Source: Methylobacterium aquaticum (GTDB lineage: Bacteria; Pseudomonadota; Alphaproteobacteria; Rhizobiales; Beijerinckiaceae). Taken from it: DNA of 64,000 nucleotides. Of this stretch, positions 25,878 to 33,941 are shown one piece after another. Position numbers and translations under genes: made by a program. Below the pieces are notes generated by a model. That model saw only the letters and a program-made list of their open reading frames with translations, made no database searches and had not been told where the DNA came from. Positions within the stretch are counted from its first letter, which is position 1. Each line of letters starts with the position of its first letter. The stretch spans positions 6,479,001 through 6,543,000 of the forward strand of contig NZ_CP043627.1 in the NCBI RefSeq assembly GCF_016804325.1, read 5' to 3'.

Positions 25878-26162
25878 TCAGCCATTGCGGCGCTTCCTGT
25901 CGGCCGCCTGCGCCAGCCTGAGCTCGACGCGGAGCAGTTCGAGCGCCGCCTGCGCCGGATCGAGCGTGCCTGCGTCGACCGCGTTGGAGATCTCCCATAC
26001 GCGGGCGACGGCCTTGGTGGCGCGCCAGCGCGAGTGCGTGCCGGCGTCCTGGCCTCTGAAGATCCTCCACTGGGCCTTCATGGCGGCGCCCCAGATGATG
26101 TGCTTCTCGGTGAGGAGCGGCGAAATCTCAGAGGAAGGACGGGCGGGGGCTGTTGCGGACAT
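25878..26162 (-). CDS. Hypothetical protein, 94 aa
   Basis: ATG start behind GGAGAAC. The sequence MSATAPARPSSEISPLLTEKH is followed by a helical basic domain with several Trp (WGAAMKAQWRIFRG, HSRWRATKAVARVW) and a helical end (ALELLRVELRLAQAADRKRRNG). It is likely a small nucleic-acid-associated protein, but no family is recognised. It overlaps the end of the preceding gene by 35 bases, in a different frame, and so belongs to the same transcript as the FtsH-like protease. Confidence 0.55.
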   Translation of the reverse strand: MSATAPARPSSEISPLLTEKHIIWGAAMKAQWRIFRGQDAGTHSRWRATKAVARVWEISNAVDAGTLDPAQAALELLRVELRLAQAADRKRRNG

Positions 26163-26388
26163 CGCGGTTCTCCATGAGGGGGCGGTAGGGAGTGGAAAGG
26201 GCAGCGCCGAGCAGGAGGCCGGCGTCGCGGATGAGTGATGCCTCGGTGGCGCGGCCGGCGCGGACGTCGGCCTGCATGCGCTGGATCTCGATGCCGACGG
26301 CGGAGATCACGAGGAGGGAAGCGCGGCGCTCGCGCGCAGCCGTGCGGAGGCGGTCCTGGACACGGTCCAGGCAGGGGGTCGTCGACAT
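26128..26388 (-). CDS. Hypothetical protein, 86 aa
   Basis: ATG at 26388 with GAGGAGG upstream, 10 bases after the stop of the AAA protease gene. It starts MSTTPCLDRVQDRLRTAARERR. A helical first half is followed by SLLVISAVGIEIQRMQADVRAG and an Ala/Leu-rich helix. The last 15 residues overlap the next gene's start. No domain is recognised. The tight spacing links it to the protease operon. Confidence 0.55.
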   Translation of the reverse strand: MSTTPCLDRVQDRLRTAARERRASLLVISAVGIEIQRMQADVRAGRATEASLIRDAGLLLGAALSTPYRPLMENRDVRNSPRPSFL

Positions 26389-26398
26389 GGCGGCCTCC

Positions 26399-28942
26399 TC
26401 AGCGGACCAGTGCCGCGGCGGGCTCGGCGACCAAGCGGGCCACCTCGTCGCCGTCGAGCCGGCGGCGCTCGACGAGGGCGTCGGCGATCCGGCGGACGGC
26501 ACCGGCATGCCGGCTGACCGTGGCCAGGGTCTCGCCGTAGAGCCGGTCGAGGAGATCCTGCACGTCCCGGCGCAGGAGTGGGTCCGCCGCCAGGGCCATG
26601 GCGGGGTCCTGCTCGACGGCGACGAGGCCGCGGCCACCCATCCCCCACTCGCCCACCAGGCTGACGACGAGGTGGGTCGCCGTCAGCAGGTCCTGGCGTG
26701 CCCCGGAACTCGCGCTGTCGAGGAGGATCTCCTCGGCCGCCCGGCCGCCCAGCATGATCCGCACGCGGTCCTCGGCGGCGGCACGGGTCAGGACGCCCTG
26801 GTGCGGGTCCTTGGCCGCCATCCATCCGCGATCGTCGCCACGCGTCTGCAACGCCAGGACCATCTCCCGTCCGGGCTCCTCCAGGTACGCCATCAGCGCG
26901 TGCCCGGCCTCGTGGACGGCGATGCGGTCGAGGATGGCGGCCGGGGTCGCCTCGTCGGCGGCGCCCGCCACCGCGAGCAGGTCGTCCAGGGCCAGCGGCC
27001 GCCCGGCATGTCGCGCCCGGCGACGGGCGTCCTCGACGAGGGCCTCGATCATGGCGCCGGTGTAGCGCTCGGTCCGGTACGCCACCGGGAGCAGGTCGGC
27101 GCCGGGCAGGTCGTCGCCGAGGCGGACGCGCAGCATCGCGACGCGCTCCCCGGCTTCCGGCAGCCCGATCTCGATGTGCCGGCCGAGCCGTCCCGGGCGC
27201 CGGATGGCGGGGTCGACGCGGTCGGCGTCGTTCGTCGTGCCGATGACGACGACGCCCTCCCGTCCGGCCACACCGTCCAGGCATTCGAGGAACGCGTTCG
27301 TGACCTGGAGGACGTAATCGGCGTGCTCGTGCCGCACGGTGCGCCTGTCGACGAAGACGTCGCACTCGTCGGTGAGGAGCAGGCAGCCGCGGCGTCCGGC
27401 CGCCAGCGCCTTGGCCTCGGCGAACGTGGCCCGCATCGCCCGGAGCGTCGTCCCGAGATGCGCCTGGTCGGCGGACTGCCACTGCCCGAGCGACGCGGCG
27501 ACGAGGGGAATCCCCGCGCTGGCGGCCAGGGCCTGGGCGAACAGGGTCTTGCCCGTGCCCGGGGGGCCGCTGACGAGCGCGCCGTCCGACACGCTCGACC
27601 ACGGGGCGCCGTCCCTCCACGCCTGGAGGTCGCGGATGACCTCGCGGCCATACGCCACCGCCTCGCGGCAGCCGTGGAGCTCGTCCAGCGTGATGTCCCG
27701 CCCGCGGCCCGTCGGCGCCGGCGGGGCCGCCAGGCGGACGAGGTGCGCGACGCAGTCCGCCGGCGCCCGACCGGGCCGGATGCACACCGCCAGGTGCTCC
27801 GCGGTGACGCGCAGCCCGTCGAGCGCGCGCCGGTCCTCGCGGGAACAGGCGGCGCCGGTCGTCACGCGGATCGCGGCGGCGACGTCGGACGCGTCGACGG
27901 GGGCCAGGGTCAGGCGGTGCTCCGCCGCCAGCAGCGCCGCGGCCGGCAAGTGGGACGACGCGTCCGGCGACAGGCACAGGATCGCGCCCGGGTGCCGCAG
28001 CAGCGCCAGGAACTCGCGCCACCGGCGGTCACGGTCGGTGCCCTTGGGCGCCTCCTTGGCGACGTGCCTCCGCAGCCCCGTCGGCAGGCCCAGAGCGGCG
28101 TCCGTCATGCCGTCCAAGGCAAGGAGCGGCAGCGCCTCCGGGACGTCGATGACGACGACGACGTCGCGTTCCGCGAGCGCCTCCCGCAGTCCGGGGACCG
28201 CGTCGAGCGTGCGGGCGAGTTGGCGGGCGGCGGTGAGCTCGACCGGGGATGTCCCCTCCGCGGCGGGGGGCGCGTCGCCGTCGTCGTCGACCGGGAGGCC
28301 GTCGTCCCCGAAAATCCTGACGCGCTCGGTCGGGCGCGCCGCCTCCGGGGCCGGCTTGTCCCCGGCAAGGTGGACCAGTCCGAGCCCGAGCGCATGGCTC
28401 ATGGCAAGGCACAGGCCGACCTTAGAGAACGACGCCGGCACGAAGCAGGGATGGACGTCGGTCATCAGCCCGAGCCCGTGCGCGACTTGGTGCAGTGCGT
28501 CGCCCGGTGGCGACATCCGCGCGAGCTCGATGGCGTAGTCGTGCGCGTATTGGCGCGCCTCGCACATGCCGAGGGCGAGCGCGTAGAAGGCGAGGCGCCC
28601 GAGGATCTCCGGCAGGCAGGGGCGGTCGAAGCCGTCCTTGTCGACGAGGACCTGCTCGCCGAGGTGAATGTGCTCGATGAGGCGCATGCCGAGGAGCGCC
28701 TTGGCCTTCGGCGTCTCGCCGGCGGCCAGGCAATCGCCGAATGTCCGCTCGACGCCGGCGAGGAACTCGTCGACGACGCGGTCCGTCGTCGTGTCGACGG
28801 CGAAGTCGAACTCCGGCCCGGTGACGCGCGCATGGCGGACCCATGCGGCGCCGTCCTGGGCGACGCTGTCGTTGATGACGGATGCAGTGCAGGCGTACAG
28901 GTCGCGCGTCGGCGCGAAAGCCGCCCTGGGGGGCTTCTTCAT
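26399..28942 (-). CDS. Soluble FtsH-like AAA+ zinc metalloprotease, 847 aa
   Basis: Starts MKKPPRAAFAPTRDLYAC behind AGGAGG. Residues 1-430 are an uncommon N-terminal region without membrane helices. The AAA+ module follows: Walker A SGPPGTGKT (458-466), Walker B LLLTDE (521-526), sensor GTTND (568-572) and the arginine-finger stretch RRPGRLGRHIEI. The protease domain has the zinc motif HEAGH (677-681) and the third-ligand segment GGRAAEEI...GARQDL. FtsH itself is membrane-bound; this form is soluble and about 200 residues longer. It probably unfolds and degrades selected proteins. It leads a small minus-strand operon of unknown genes. All active-site residues are present. Confidence 0.85.
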   Translation of the reverse strand: MKKPPRAAFAPTRDLYACTASVINDSVAQDGAAWVRHARVTGPEFDFAVDTTTDRVVDEFLAGVERTFGDCLAAGETPKAKALLGMRLIEHIHLGEQVLVDKDGFDRPCLPEILGRLAFYALALGMCEARQYAHDYAIELARMSPPGDALHQVAHGLGLMTDVHPCFVPASFSKVGLCLAMSHALGLGLVHLAGDKPAPEAARPTERVRIFGDDGLPVDDDGDAPPAAEGTSPVELTAARQLARTLDAVPGLREALAERDVVVVIDVPEALPLLALDGMTDAALGLPTGLRRHVAKEAPKGTDRDRRWREFLALLRHPGAILCLSPDASSHLPAAALLAAEHRLTLAPVDASDVAAAIRVTTGAACSREDRRALDGLRVTAEHLAVCIRPGRAPADCVAHLVRLAAPPAPTGRGRDITLDELHGCREAVAYGREVIRDLQAWRDGAPWSSVSDGALVSGPPGTGKTLFAQALAASAGIPLVAASLGQWQSADQAHLGTTLRAMRATFAEAKALAAGRRGCLLLTDECDVFVDRRTVRHEHADYVLQVTNAFLECLDGVAGREGVVVIGTTNDADRVDPAIRRPGRLGRHIEIGLPEAGERVAMLRVRLGDDLPGADLLPVAYRTERYTGAMIEALVEDARRRARHAGRPLALDDLLAVAGAADEATPAAILDRIAVHEAGHALMAYLEEPGREMVLALQTRGDDRGWMAAKDPHQGVLTRAAAEDRVRIMLGGRAAEEILLDSASSGARQDLLTATHLVVSLVGEWGMGGRGLVAVEQDPAMALAADPLLRRDVQDLLDRLYGETLATVSRHAGAVRRIADALVERRRLDGDEVARLVAEPAAALVR

Positions 28943-29039
28943 CGATCTGGCCTCCTGGGACCTATCGAACGTCAGCCGGTCAAAACCAGCCGTTCAACCC
29001 AAGGACTAGACCGACAAACCTTTCTGAAACGTTAAGGAA

Positions 29040-29576
29040 TCAGTCCTCGTCCGCCTCCGTCCGTCGGGACGGGAAGACCGGTCCACGCTTTCGTGCATCG
29101 AGCAGCGCGTCCATGCAGGCGTCGACGTCGCGGCGAACGTCCTCGCGGCTCTCCTCCAGGCCCTGGCGCGGCCAGGAGTACCGGTCGACATAGCGGGCCA
29201 GCGCGACGAGGAGATAGCCCCGGCTGGCGGCTTCGTCGTCGTCGGCCAGGCTGGCGAGGGCGCGAAGTACGCGCGGGGGCAGGCCCTTCTTAAGGATGCG
29301 GCTCGGCGTCACGACGCGCCGGTCGAGCTTGAACACGTCGCTGAGCGGTGCCGCCCATCCGCTGGGCCATAGCCTGGATGCGGCAGCCTCGATGGCCGGG
29401 TAGAGGGCCGCGTTGACTGTGGCCGGGTCGAGCGGCACCGGCTCGCCGTCGCCGACGAGGAACGGGCGTCGCTCCGGGTCGTAGGCGAGCGCGAGGCGCC
29501 CGACGAGCCCGACGACGGTCCAACCAGCCGGCCGGGGCCAGTCTTCCGGGTCCACGAATTTGAGCACGATCTCCAT
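29040..29576 (-). CDS. Hypothetical protein, 178 aa
   Basis: The frame is open upstream, but the ATG at 29576 (MEIVLKFVDPEDWPRPAGW) begins the protein-like part. The N-terminal half looks like a compact alpha/beta domain (TVVGLVGRLALAYDPERRPFLVGDGEPVPL). The C-terminal half is helical and charged (LDRRVVTPSRILKKGLPPRVLRALASLADDDEAASRG), ending FPSRRTEADED. It has no known family. It precedes the protease gene on the same strand with about 97 bases between, so it may be co-transcribed or have its own promoter. Confidence 0.55.
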   Translation of the reverse strand: MEIVLKFVDPEDWPRPAGWTVVGLVGRLALAYDPERRPFLVGDGEPVPLDPATVNAALYPAIEAAASRLWPSGWAAPLSDVFKLDRRVVTPSRILKKGLPPRVLRALASLADDDEAASRGYLLVALARYVDRYSWPRQGLEESREDVRRDVDACMDALLDARKRGPVFPSRRTEADED

Positions 29577-29727
29577 GCCGCCGGGATAGCACGGCCGGCG
29601 ACCGCCGTGGTTAACGGCAATGGTCGCTTTCGAGCGGTCGGGGCATCCTGGGGCCATTCCGAGGTCGCATAAACGCGTCACCGGTTTTGCCCCCGCGCTC
29701 TGCGGGCCGGAAAGGGGTGTCGCGTAT

Positions 29728-30033
29728 ATGAGCCAAATCGACCTTGTCGAACTCGGGCAAACCATTAAGGAAGCGCGCAAGGCCGCAGGTCTGACGCAGG
29801 GCCAGGTGGCCGTCATGATCGGCTCGTCCCGCACGCGCGTCATAGCCTTCGAGAACGGGTATGCGCCCGACATGAGCATCAACACCGTCATCCACATGCT
29901 GAACGCGGTGGGGCTCGATTTCCGCCTGTCGACGTTCAACCACGGCTGCCCCACGCTCGACGACCTCCAGGCCGAGCAGGCCGAGGAGGACGCCCGGAAC
30001 GCGCGTCGCGGGCTGCCCTGGCCGCGCTGGTAG
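29728..30033 (+). CDS. XRE-family helix-turn-helix regulator, HipB-like, 101 aa
   Basis: The ATG at 29728 is chosen (MSQIDLVELGQTIKEARKAAG), with AAAGGGG upstream. Residues about 7-62 are a standard HTH_3 domain (LTQGQVAVMIGSSRTRVIAFENG). The rest is an acidic tail ending RRGLPWPRW. The same layout is found in HipB-type antitoxins and phage repressors. No HipA-like kinase follows, so a stand-alone regulator is more likely. It is divergent from the 178-residue gene, with a 150-base promoter region between. Confidence 0.8.
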   Translation: MSQIDLVELGQTIKEARKAAGLTQGQVAVMIGSSRTRVIAFENGYAPDMSINTVIHMLNAVGLDFRLSTFNHGCPTLDDLQAEQAEEDARNARRGLPWPRW

Positions 30034-30094
30034 CCACGCCCGGGCGCGTCCCTCCCCGAATCGTGGGATCCCCGTAGAATCCCGGGGGGACCGG

Positions 30095-30499
30095 GTGCTG
30101 AAGGATACGGAACTGGACGAGCTCGCGCGCGCGGTCGCCGCGCTCGGGGACGAGGATGCCGGGCGCCTCGACGAGGCGGTCCGCGAACGCCGCCGGGCCA
30201 AGGCCGAGGTCAAGGCGGCGCGCATCGCCGCGCTGCGGGCGATGGACGACCACGCCGTCATCGACGAGGTCATGAGGGAAAGCGTCGAGTACCCGAAGCG
30301 ATGGGAAAGCGAAGTCGCCCTGAAGGTGCTCCGCGACGCCGGGTTCGTCCGGCAGCCGGCGGAGACGACCGTCACGTTCCTGTTCCCCTGGGACGGCGAG
30401 AACGCCGTAACCGTGTCCGGTAGCAAGGACGACCTCGACCTTCTGCAGGTGATCCTGGCGGCTCGCATCTCGGACCTTCGGTCCAGTAAGGGCGCCTGA
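30095..30499 (+). CDS. Hypothetical protein, 134 aa
   Basis: GTG start shortly after a G-rich stretch (GGGGGGACCGG). The first 60 residues are a charged helix (ELDELARAVAALGDEDAGRLDEAVRERRR). The second half is beta-strand rich (ETTVTFLFPWDGENAVTVSGSKDDLDLL). No family is recognised. Four bases separate it from the DUF2829-like gene, so they are one transcript. Confidence 0.55.
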   Translation: MLKDTELDELARAVAALGDEDAGRLDEAVRERRRAKAEVKAARIAALRAMDDHAVIDEVMRESVEYPKRWESEVALKVLRDAGFVRQPAETTVTFLFPWDGENAVTVSGSKDDLDLLQVILAARISDLRSSKGA

Positions 30500-30502
30500 G
30501 CC

Positions 30503-30802
30503 ATGGACCGCGTCACCTGCGAGACCTGCGGAGAAGACACCTGGAGCGACCGGCATCCCTGCTCGAACTACGACACCTGTCCACCCACCAGCAACTGGTC
30601 CGCGGGCTTCCGGTTCGACCAGGCGCTCCGGGGCATGCGCCTCGGCAAGCGTGTCCAGAGGCCGGGCTGGTTCCACTCCTGGAGCATCGAGGACGGCAAG
30701 CTGACCGTGCGCTGGCCGTTCGACGATGAAGGGTTCAGCACCTCGGAGCCGCGCGACCTCAACCCGGCCGACATCCTCGCCGACGACTGGGAGGTCGCTT
30801 GA
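30503..30802 (+). CDS. Tad2/DUF2829-like protein with an N-terminal Cys cluster, 99 aa
   Basis: Residues about 33-99 match the DUF2829 pattern: GFRFDQALRGMRLGKRVQRPGW at the start and PADILADDWEVA at the end. DUF2829 proteins include phage Tad2, which sequesters the signalling molecule of Thoeris defence. In front is an unusual Cys segment (CETCGEDTWSDRHPCSNYDTC) that could bind zinc. The family match is by recognised pattern. That this protein blocks Thoeris is only an inference. It lies in a plus-strand run of small accessory genes. Confidence 0.7.
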   Translation: MDRVTCETCGEDTWSDRHPCSNYDTCPPTSNWSAGFRFDQALRGMRLGKRVQRPGWFHSWSIEDGKLTVRWPFDDEGFSTSEPRDLNPADILADDWEVA

Positions 30803-30804
30803 CC

Positions 30805-31179
30805 ATGGCCGTCCGGTTCGAGGACCTGCTGGCGTCGCTGCCCGCCGAGGAGCAGGCGGCCATCCAGGCCAGGTTCGAGGAGATCCGCGCGGCCGCTTTC
30901 GACGCAGCGGTGTCCGCCTGCGTCGGGGCGACCTACGGGCCGCCGTCGCGATGGGGAGCCGACCGGCCGCGGGGCTGGCATCTCCCGGAGCCGTGCTCGC
31001 CCCATGACGCCGCGATGCACGACAACGGCTGCATGGACGCCCTCCGGCGTATCCGGGCGCGCAAGAACGCGGATGCGGAGAAGCGGGCCGCCCACGCTGC
31101 CCGGGCCGTCATCCAGAAGCGGAAGAACGCGGTCGGCCGGGATGCCGACTTGCCGGCGACGGGGAGCTTCCATGCCTGA
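30805..31179 (+). CDS. Hypothetical protein, 124 aa
   Basis: The ATG at 30805 is preferred over a TTG at 30799; GGAGG lies 12 bases upstream. It begins MAVRFEDLLASLPAEEQAAIQ, a helical start seen in many small phage or plasmid proteins, followed by AAFDAAVSACVGATYGPPSRW and a charged basic end (ARAVIQKRKNAVGRDADLPATG). It has no known family. It overlaps the next, interrupted gene by 8 bases. Confidence 0.55.
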   Translation: MAVRFEDLLASLPAEEQAAIQARFEEIRAAAFDAAVSACVGATYGPPSRWGADRPRGWHLPEPCSPHDAAMHDNGCMDALRRIRARKNADAEKRAAHAARAVIQKRKNAVGRDADLPATGSFHA

Positions 31180-31453
31180 CGCGACCTTCATGGCCTGGAA
31201 GTAGGCGCAGGAGCGCCACAGGCACGAGATGGGGGAATGGTGCGCGCAGTTCCTCCGCCCGGTCCGGAACGCATGGGTCGACGTGCTGGTCGACGTCGAG
31301 GCGGAGAAGGCGGCCCGTCCGGCAATCGGCAAACCCTTGTCCCGCCGGGCCCGGCGCCGGAACCGGGGGCGCGTCAGCGCGGCGAGGGTCGCCCTGGCGC
31401 GGGTGTACCACGAACCGATCACGTGGGCATGGCCGGCCCCAGGGGAGGAGTAG
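31172..31453 (+). pseudogene. Small gene interrupted by an in-frame amber codon
   Basis: The ATG at 31172 overlaps the preceding gene. The frame reads MPDATFMAWK, then TAG at 31202-31204, then AQERHRHEMGEWCAQF and on to TWAWPAPGEE at 31453. Before and after the amber the residues look equally coding, so one protein of about 92 residues is likely (a one-base change in a Gln, Lys, Glu or Trp codon). Restart at an ATG at 31229 is possible, giving 74 residues. Function unknown. Confidence 0.45.
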
Positions 31454-31557
31454 GCAACGGCCTACTGAAGTGGGCATGCAACGGGGAGGCGCGGAGGCAA
31501 TTCTTGCCTGGTAACTAGTGCGCCATCGCGTCAAATCTGACGCGCCCTCACCAGGAC

Positions 31558-32718
31558 ATGGTGTGCATTGCTGACGAATCCCCCGTGGAGGCCCTGGCGA
31601 ATACGCGCCGTTCACGCTATGTTGCACCTTCGCTGAAACTGGAGTGTGCGTACTTGGAGTATCTGCCCCCGCCCTCGAAATCCTCGGCCGGCACTTACTG
31701 GAGCACCAAAACCGACGACGAACTCCTCTCCACGCAACTGACGACCGACGACCCGGAAAGCCTAGAAGACCTTTCCGAAGATCAGCCTCCAATTGAGGAG
31801 GCCCTCGTTGAAATGGCGTACAACGTTTCCGGCCGCGAGCGCGGTATGGTTCGATGCGTATTCTGCAAGCACCCAAACCACTTCAACGGCGTTGTCATGC
31901 GCTACAAGTCCGGAACTAGACGTCTAGTCGGCCGGGACTGCGCTGGAAAGCATTACGGCGTCACATTTGATCTCCTGGCCCGCGACTTCGATGCCGCGAG
32001 GGATCGCCGGGATTACGTCGAGCAGCAACGGCTCGTTATGGCCCGTGACCGCGACATCCTCGGGATGATGGCCGCCATGCGAGCGGATCCGTCCGTCGCA
32101 GAATTCGGGGAGGTGCGTCGGCGATTGCGCGAGTTCGTCGGCGAGAAGCTTTGGCCCAAGCTCGTCCGCATCGCCGACGGTGACGGACGTCTCGTCGTCG
32201 AACGACGCGTCGTCAATTACGCTGCAATGGAAACCGGGCGCGGCCGTCAGTCCGTCTTCGCGCTAGTGGGCGATAGCTACCTGCGCGGCGCCGAACTTGT
32301 CCGCTCTGGACCTACGGTCGCAGAACGCCTTCGAGACATTGAGGAGCGCCTTACGGGCGTAGTCGCTACTCTACGGCGCGACGGCGTTAGCACGGGCACC
32401 TTGCGACAGAACATTGTAATGCTGGCCGACCTACTGCGCGAAGTAGAGCGTGAGCGCGTGCGAATGCGTGCGGTCAACACGTTCTTCGACGGGAGCAACG
32501 GGGGAGGCCTTGGCAAGTTCGCTTCCTGGTTGGCCGATAACGGTAAGCAAGGCGTATCTGTCCTCTCGCTTCCCTATCGGCTCTACGACCAGGGTCGGTC
32601 GAACGGGCATCTGGAACTCTGTCCGTCCCCTCATTATCGAATCCCAGGTGCCGACTTGATCGAGGTGATGCGCGACACCACGGTCAGGCCGTCGAAACGG
32701 CGCAAGGCAACCCGGTAA
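31558..32718 (+). CDS. Orphan protein with a possible zinc-binding segment, 386 aa
   Basis: Starts at ATG 31558. Base composition is visibly less GC-rich than the neighbours, and codon use is more varied, which suggests separate acquisition. The first 90 residues are acidic and probably disordered. Residues 98-134 carry C100-x2-C103, then GRDCAGKHYG with C128 and H132, a pattern like a treble-clef zinc finger. A long helical domain follows (about 140-330), then a basic C-terminus (RPSKRRKATR). It has no catalytic motif that I can name. A weak hairpin follows the stop. Confidence 0.65.
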   Translation: MVCIADESPVEALANTRRSRYVAPSLKLECAYLEYLPPPSKSSAGTYWSTKTDDELLSTQLTTDDPESLEDLSEDQPPIEEALVEMAYNVSGRERGMVRCVFCKHPNHFNGVVMRYKSGTRRLVGRDCAGKHYGVTFDLLARDFDAARDRRDYVEQQRLVMARDRDILGMMAAMRADPSVAEFGEVRRRLREFVGEKLWPKLVRIADGDGRLVVERRVVNYAAMETGRGRQSVFALVGDSYLRGAELVRSGPTVAERLRDIEERLTGVVATLRRDGVSTGTLRQNIVMLADLLREVERERVRMRAVNTFFDGSNGGGLGKFASWLADNGKQGVSVLSLPYRLYDQGRSNGHLELCPSPHYRIPGADLIEVMRDTTVRPSKRRKATR

Positions 32719-32721
32719 GCC

Positions 32722-32762
32722 GGCCGGGGGAGGCGGCTAGCCTCCCTTGCGCCCTCCCGGCC
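32722..32762 (+). terminator. Possible terminator hairpin
   Basis: GGCCGGGGGAGG (32722-32733) pairs with CCCTCCCGGCC (32752-32762). It lies directly after the 386-residue gene. No T-run follows, so termination is uncertain. Confidence 0.35.
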
Positions 32763-32801
32763 GCTATGACCTGCTCGGCCGGCGCGGCGACGGAGGGCGG
32801 C

Positions 32802-32954
32802 ATGGGGTGGCGGGCGGCTGACGAATACGACCGGGAGGAGCGCGAGCGGCTAAGGGCGCTCCCCCTCCGGGAGCGGTACCCGTGGGGGAGGCTCGCCGCC
32901 GTCGGGACAGCCCTGGCGGTCGCCGTGGCGTGGTTCTGGTGGCGGCACGGATGA
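32802..32954 (+). CDS. Small single-helix membrane protein, 50 aa
   Basis: ATG at 32802 behind GGAGGG. Residues 1-30 are charged (GWRAADEYDREERERLRALP) and residues about 31-47 are one hydrophobic helix ending in AWFWWRHG. This predicts a C-terminal membrane anchor with the charged part in the cytoplasm. Unknown function; too short for family assignment. Confidence 0.5.
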   Translation: MGWRAADEYDREERERLRALPLRERYPWGRLAAVGTALAVAVAWFWWRHG

Positions 32955-32957
32955 GGG

Positions 32958-33460
32958 CTACGCCGCCACCGCCTCGCCCCCGGCAGCGGCGAGGGCGGCC
33001 GCCGCGGCTTCCGCCTTGGCCTTCTCCTCCGCCTCCTTCTTGGCTGCAGTCCTGAGCTTGCCCTCGGCCTCGCGTTCCCAGCGCCGGCGCGCGATCTCCT
33101 TCCGAAGCTCCGCAAGGGGAGGGAGCGTCGCCGCCGCGGCCTGCTCGTCGACCCAGGCGACGTAGCGCTCCATGAGGGGCGCCTTCAAATCCAACCTGTC
33201 GTCGTCCGTGTAGTGCCTCTCCGGAACGTCCGTGCTGCTGATGCCCTCGGCGTGGTCAACGACAAGCTTCACGTCGCTGCGCGCGATCCGGAACCGCTTC
33301 TGGCAGACGATCGTCAGGCACCTGCGGATGTCGTGCGGGCTCGCGCGTAGCGCCATGTCTAGCAGGCGGTGGTTGATGGCCGCCGGGTTCATGTGCCCGT
33401 CTACCCGCCCCCGGCCTTCGCGGCACGATACTGCGGAACAGGTAGGGGGACTGGGCCGCC
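32958..33460 (-). pseudogene. C-terminal relic of a tyrosine recombinase (integrase)
   Basis: The frame ending at 32958 reads DGHMNPAAINHRLLDMALRASP, then HDIRRCLTIVCQKRF and later ERHYTDDDRL. These contain the H-x-x-R box and the nucleophile Tyr of phage-type tyrosine recombinases. Just upstream, in another frame, SPYLFRSIVP matches the segment that normally precedes it. There is at least one frameshift near 33400-33420 and no N-terminal SAM-like domain, so the protein cannot be functional. It marks the area as former integrated mobile DNA. Confidence 0.75.
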
Positions 33461-33485
33461 CGAGCGCGCTCCTTCTAGGCCTTGA

Positions 33486-33761
33486 AGCGCGCTCAGAGCA
33501 CCGGCGGAAGCGGGACACAGCGAGCGCATCGTCGAGATCGAGCGCCGCGTCGTCACCACCACCGCTACGCAGGTCGACCATTGGACCCGCCGTCCCAACC
33601 CGGCGGGCGAGAGGCACCTGGTCCTGCGGGAGAGCCTGCGGGGGCGCGAGCACGAGACGTGGCACCCGCCAATGAGCGCCTTCCTCCACGTCGTCACCGG
33701 CGACGGTGGCGCGACGGAGCATCTGGCGGCCTACGACGAGCGCGTGGCGCTGGCGGGTTAA
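33486..33761 (+). pseudogene. 5'-truncated gene fragment, 91 codons
   Basis: After a TGA at 33483 the frame reads GHSERIVEIERRVVTTTATQVD, then HWTRRPNPAGERHLVLRESL, and ends TEHLAAYDERVALAG at 33761. The residues look well conserved in kind (alternating strands and helices), but there is no start codon before residue 57. It is the tail of a gene whose front has been lost, facing the integrase relic. Family not recognised. Confidence 0.4.
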
Positions 33762-33941
33762 CTAATTCTTAACCAAAAAACCGCACTTCGTTTGTCATCG
33801 GTTGACGCCGGCGCTCGGATCTGGCGTTAATGATGGACGACAAGAGTCTTGGTGGGCGCCCTCGCGCCCCATGGACTTTCCGATGCCTGAAGCCTTTTCT
33901 CCTGCGCATGGGGCACGCCGCCCCGCGTGGGAATTTTTTGT

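Noticed and set aside
26192..29035. A 947-codon open frame on the plus strand opposite the protease gene
   Set aside because: It is the mirror of a high-GC coding gene; the minus-strand protein has all AAA+ and zinc motifs, while the plus-strand reading has no domain and no ribosome site.
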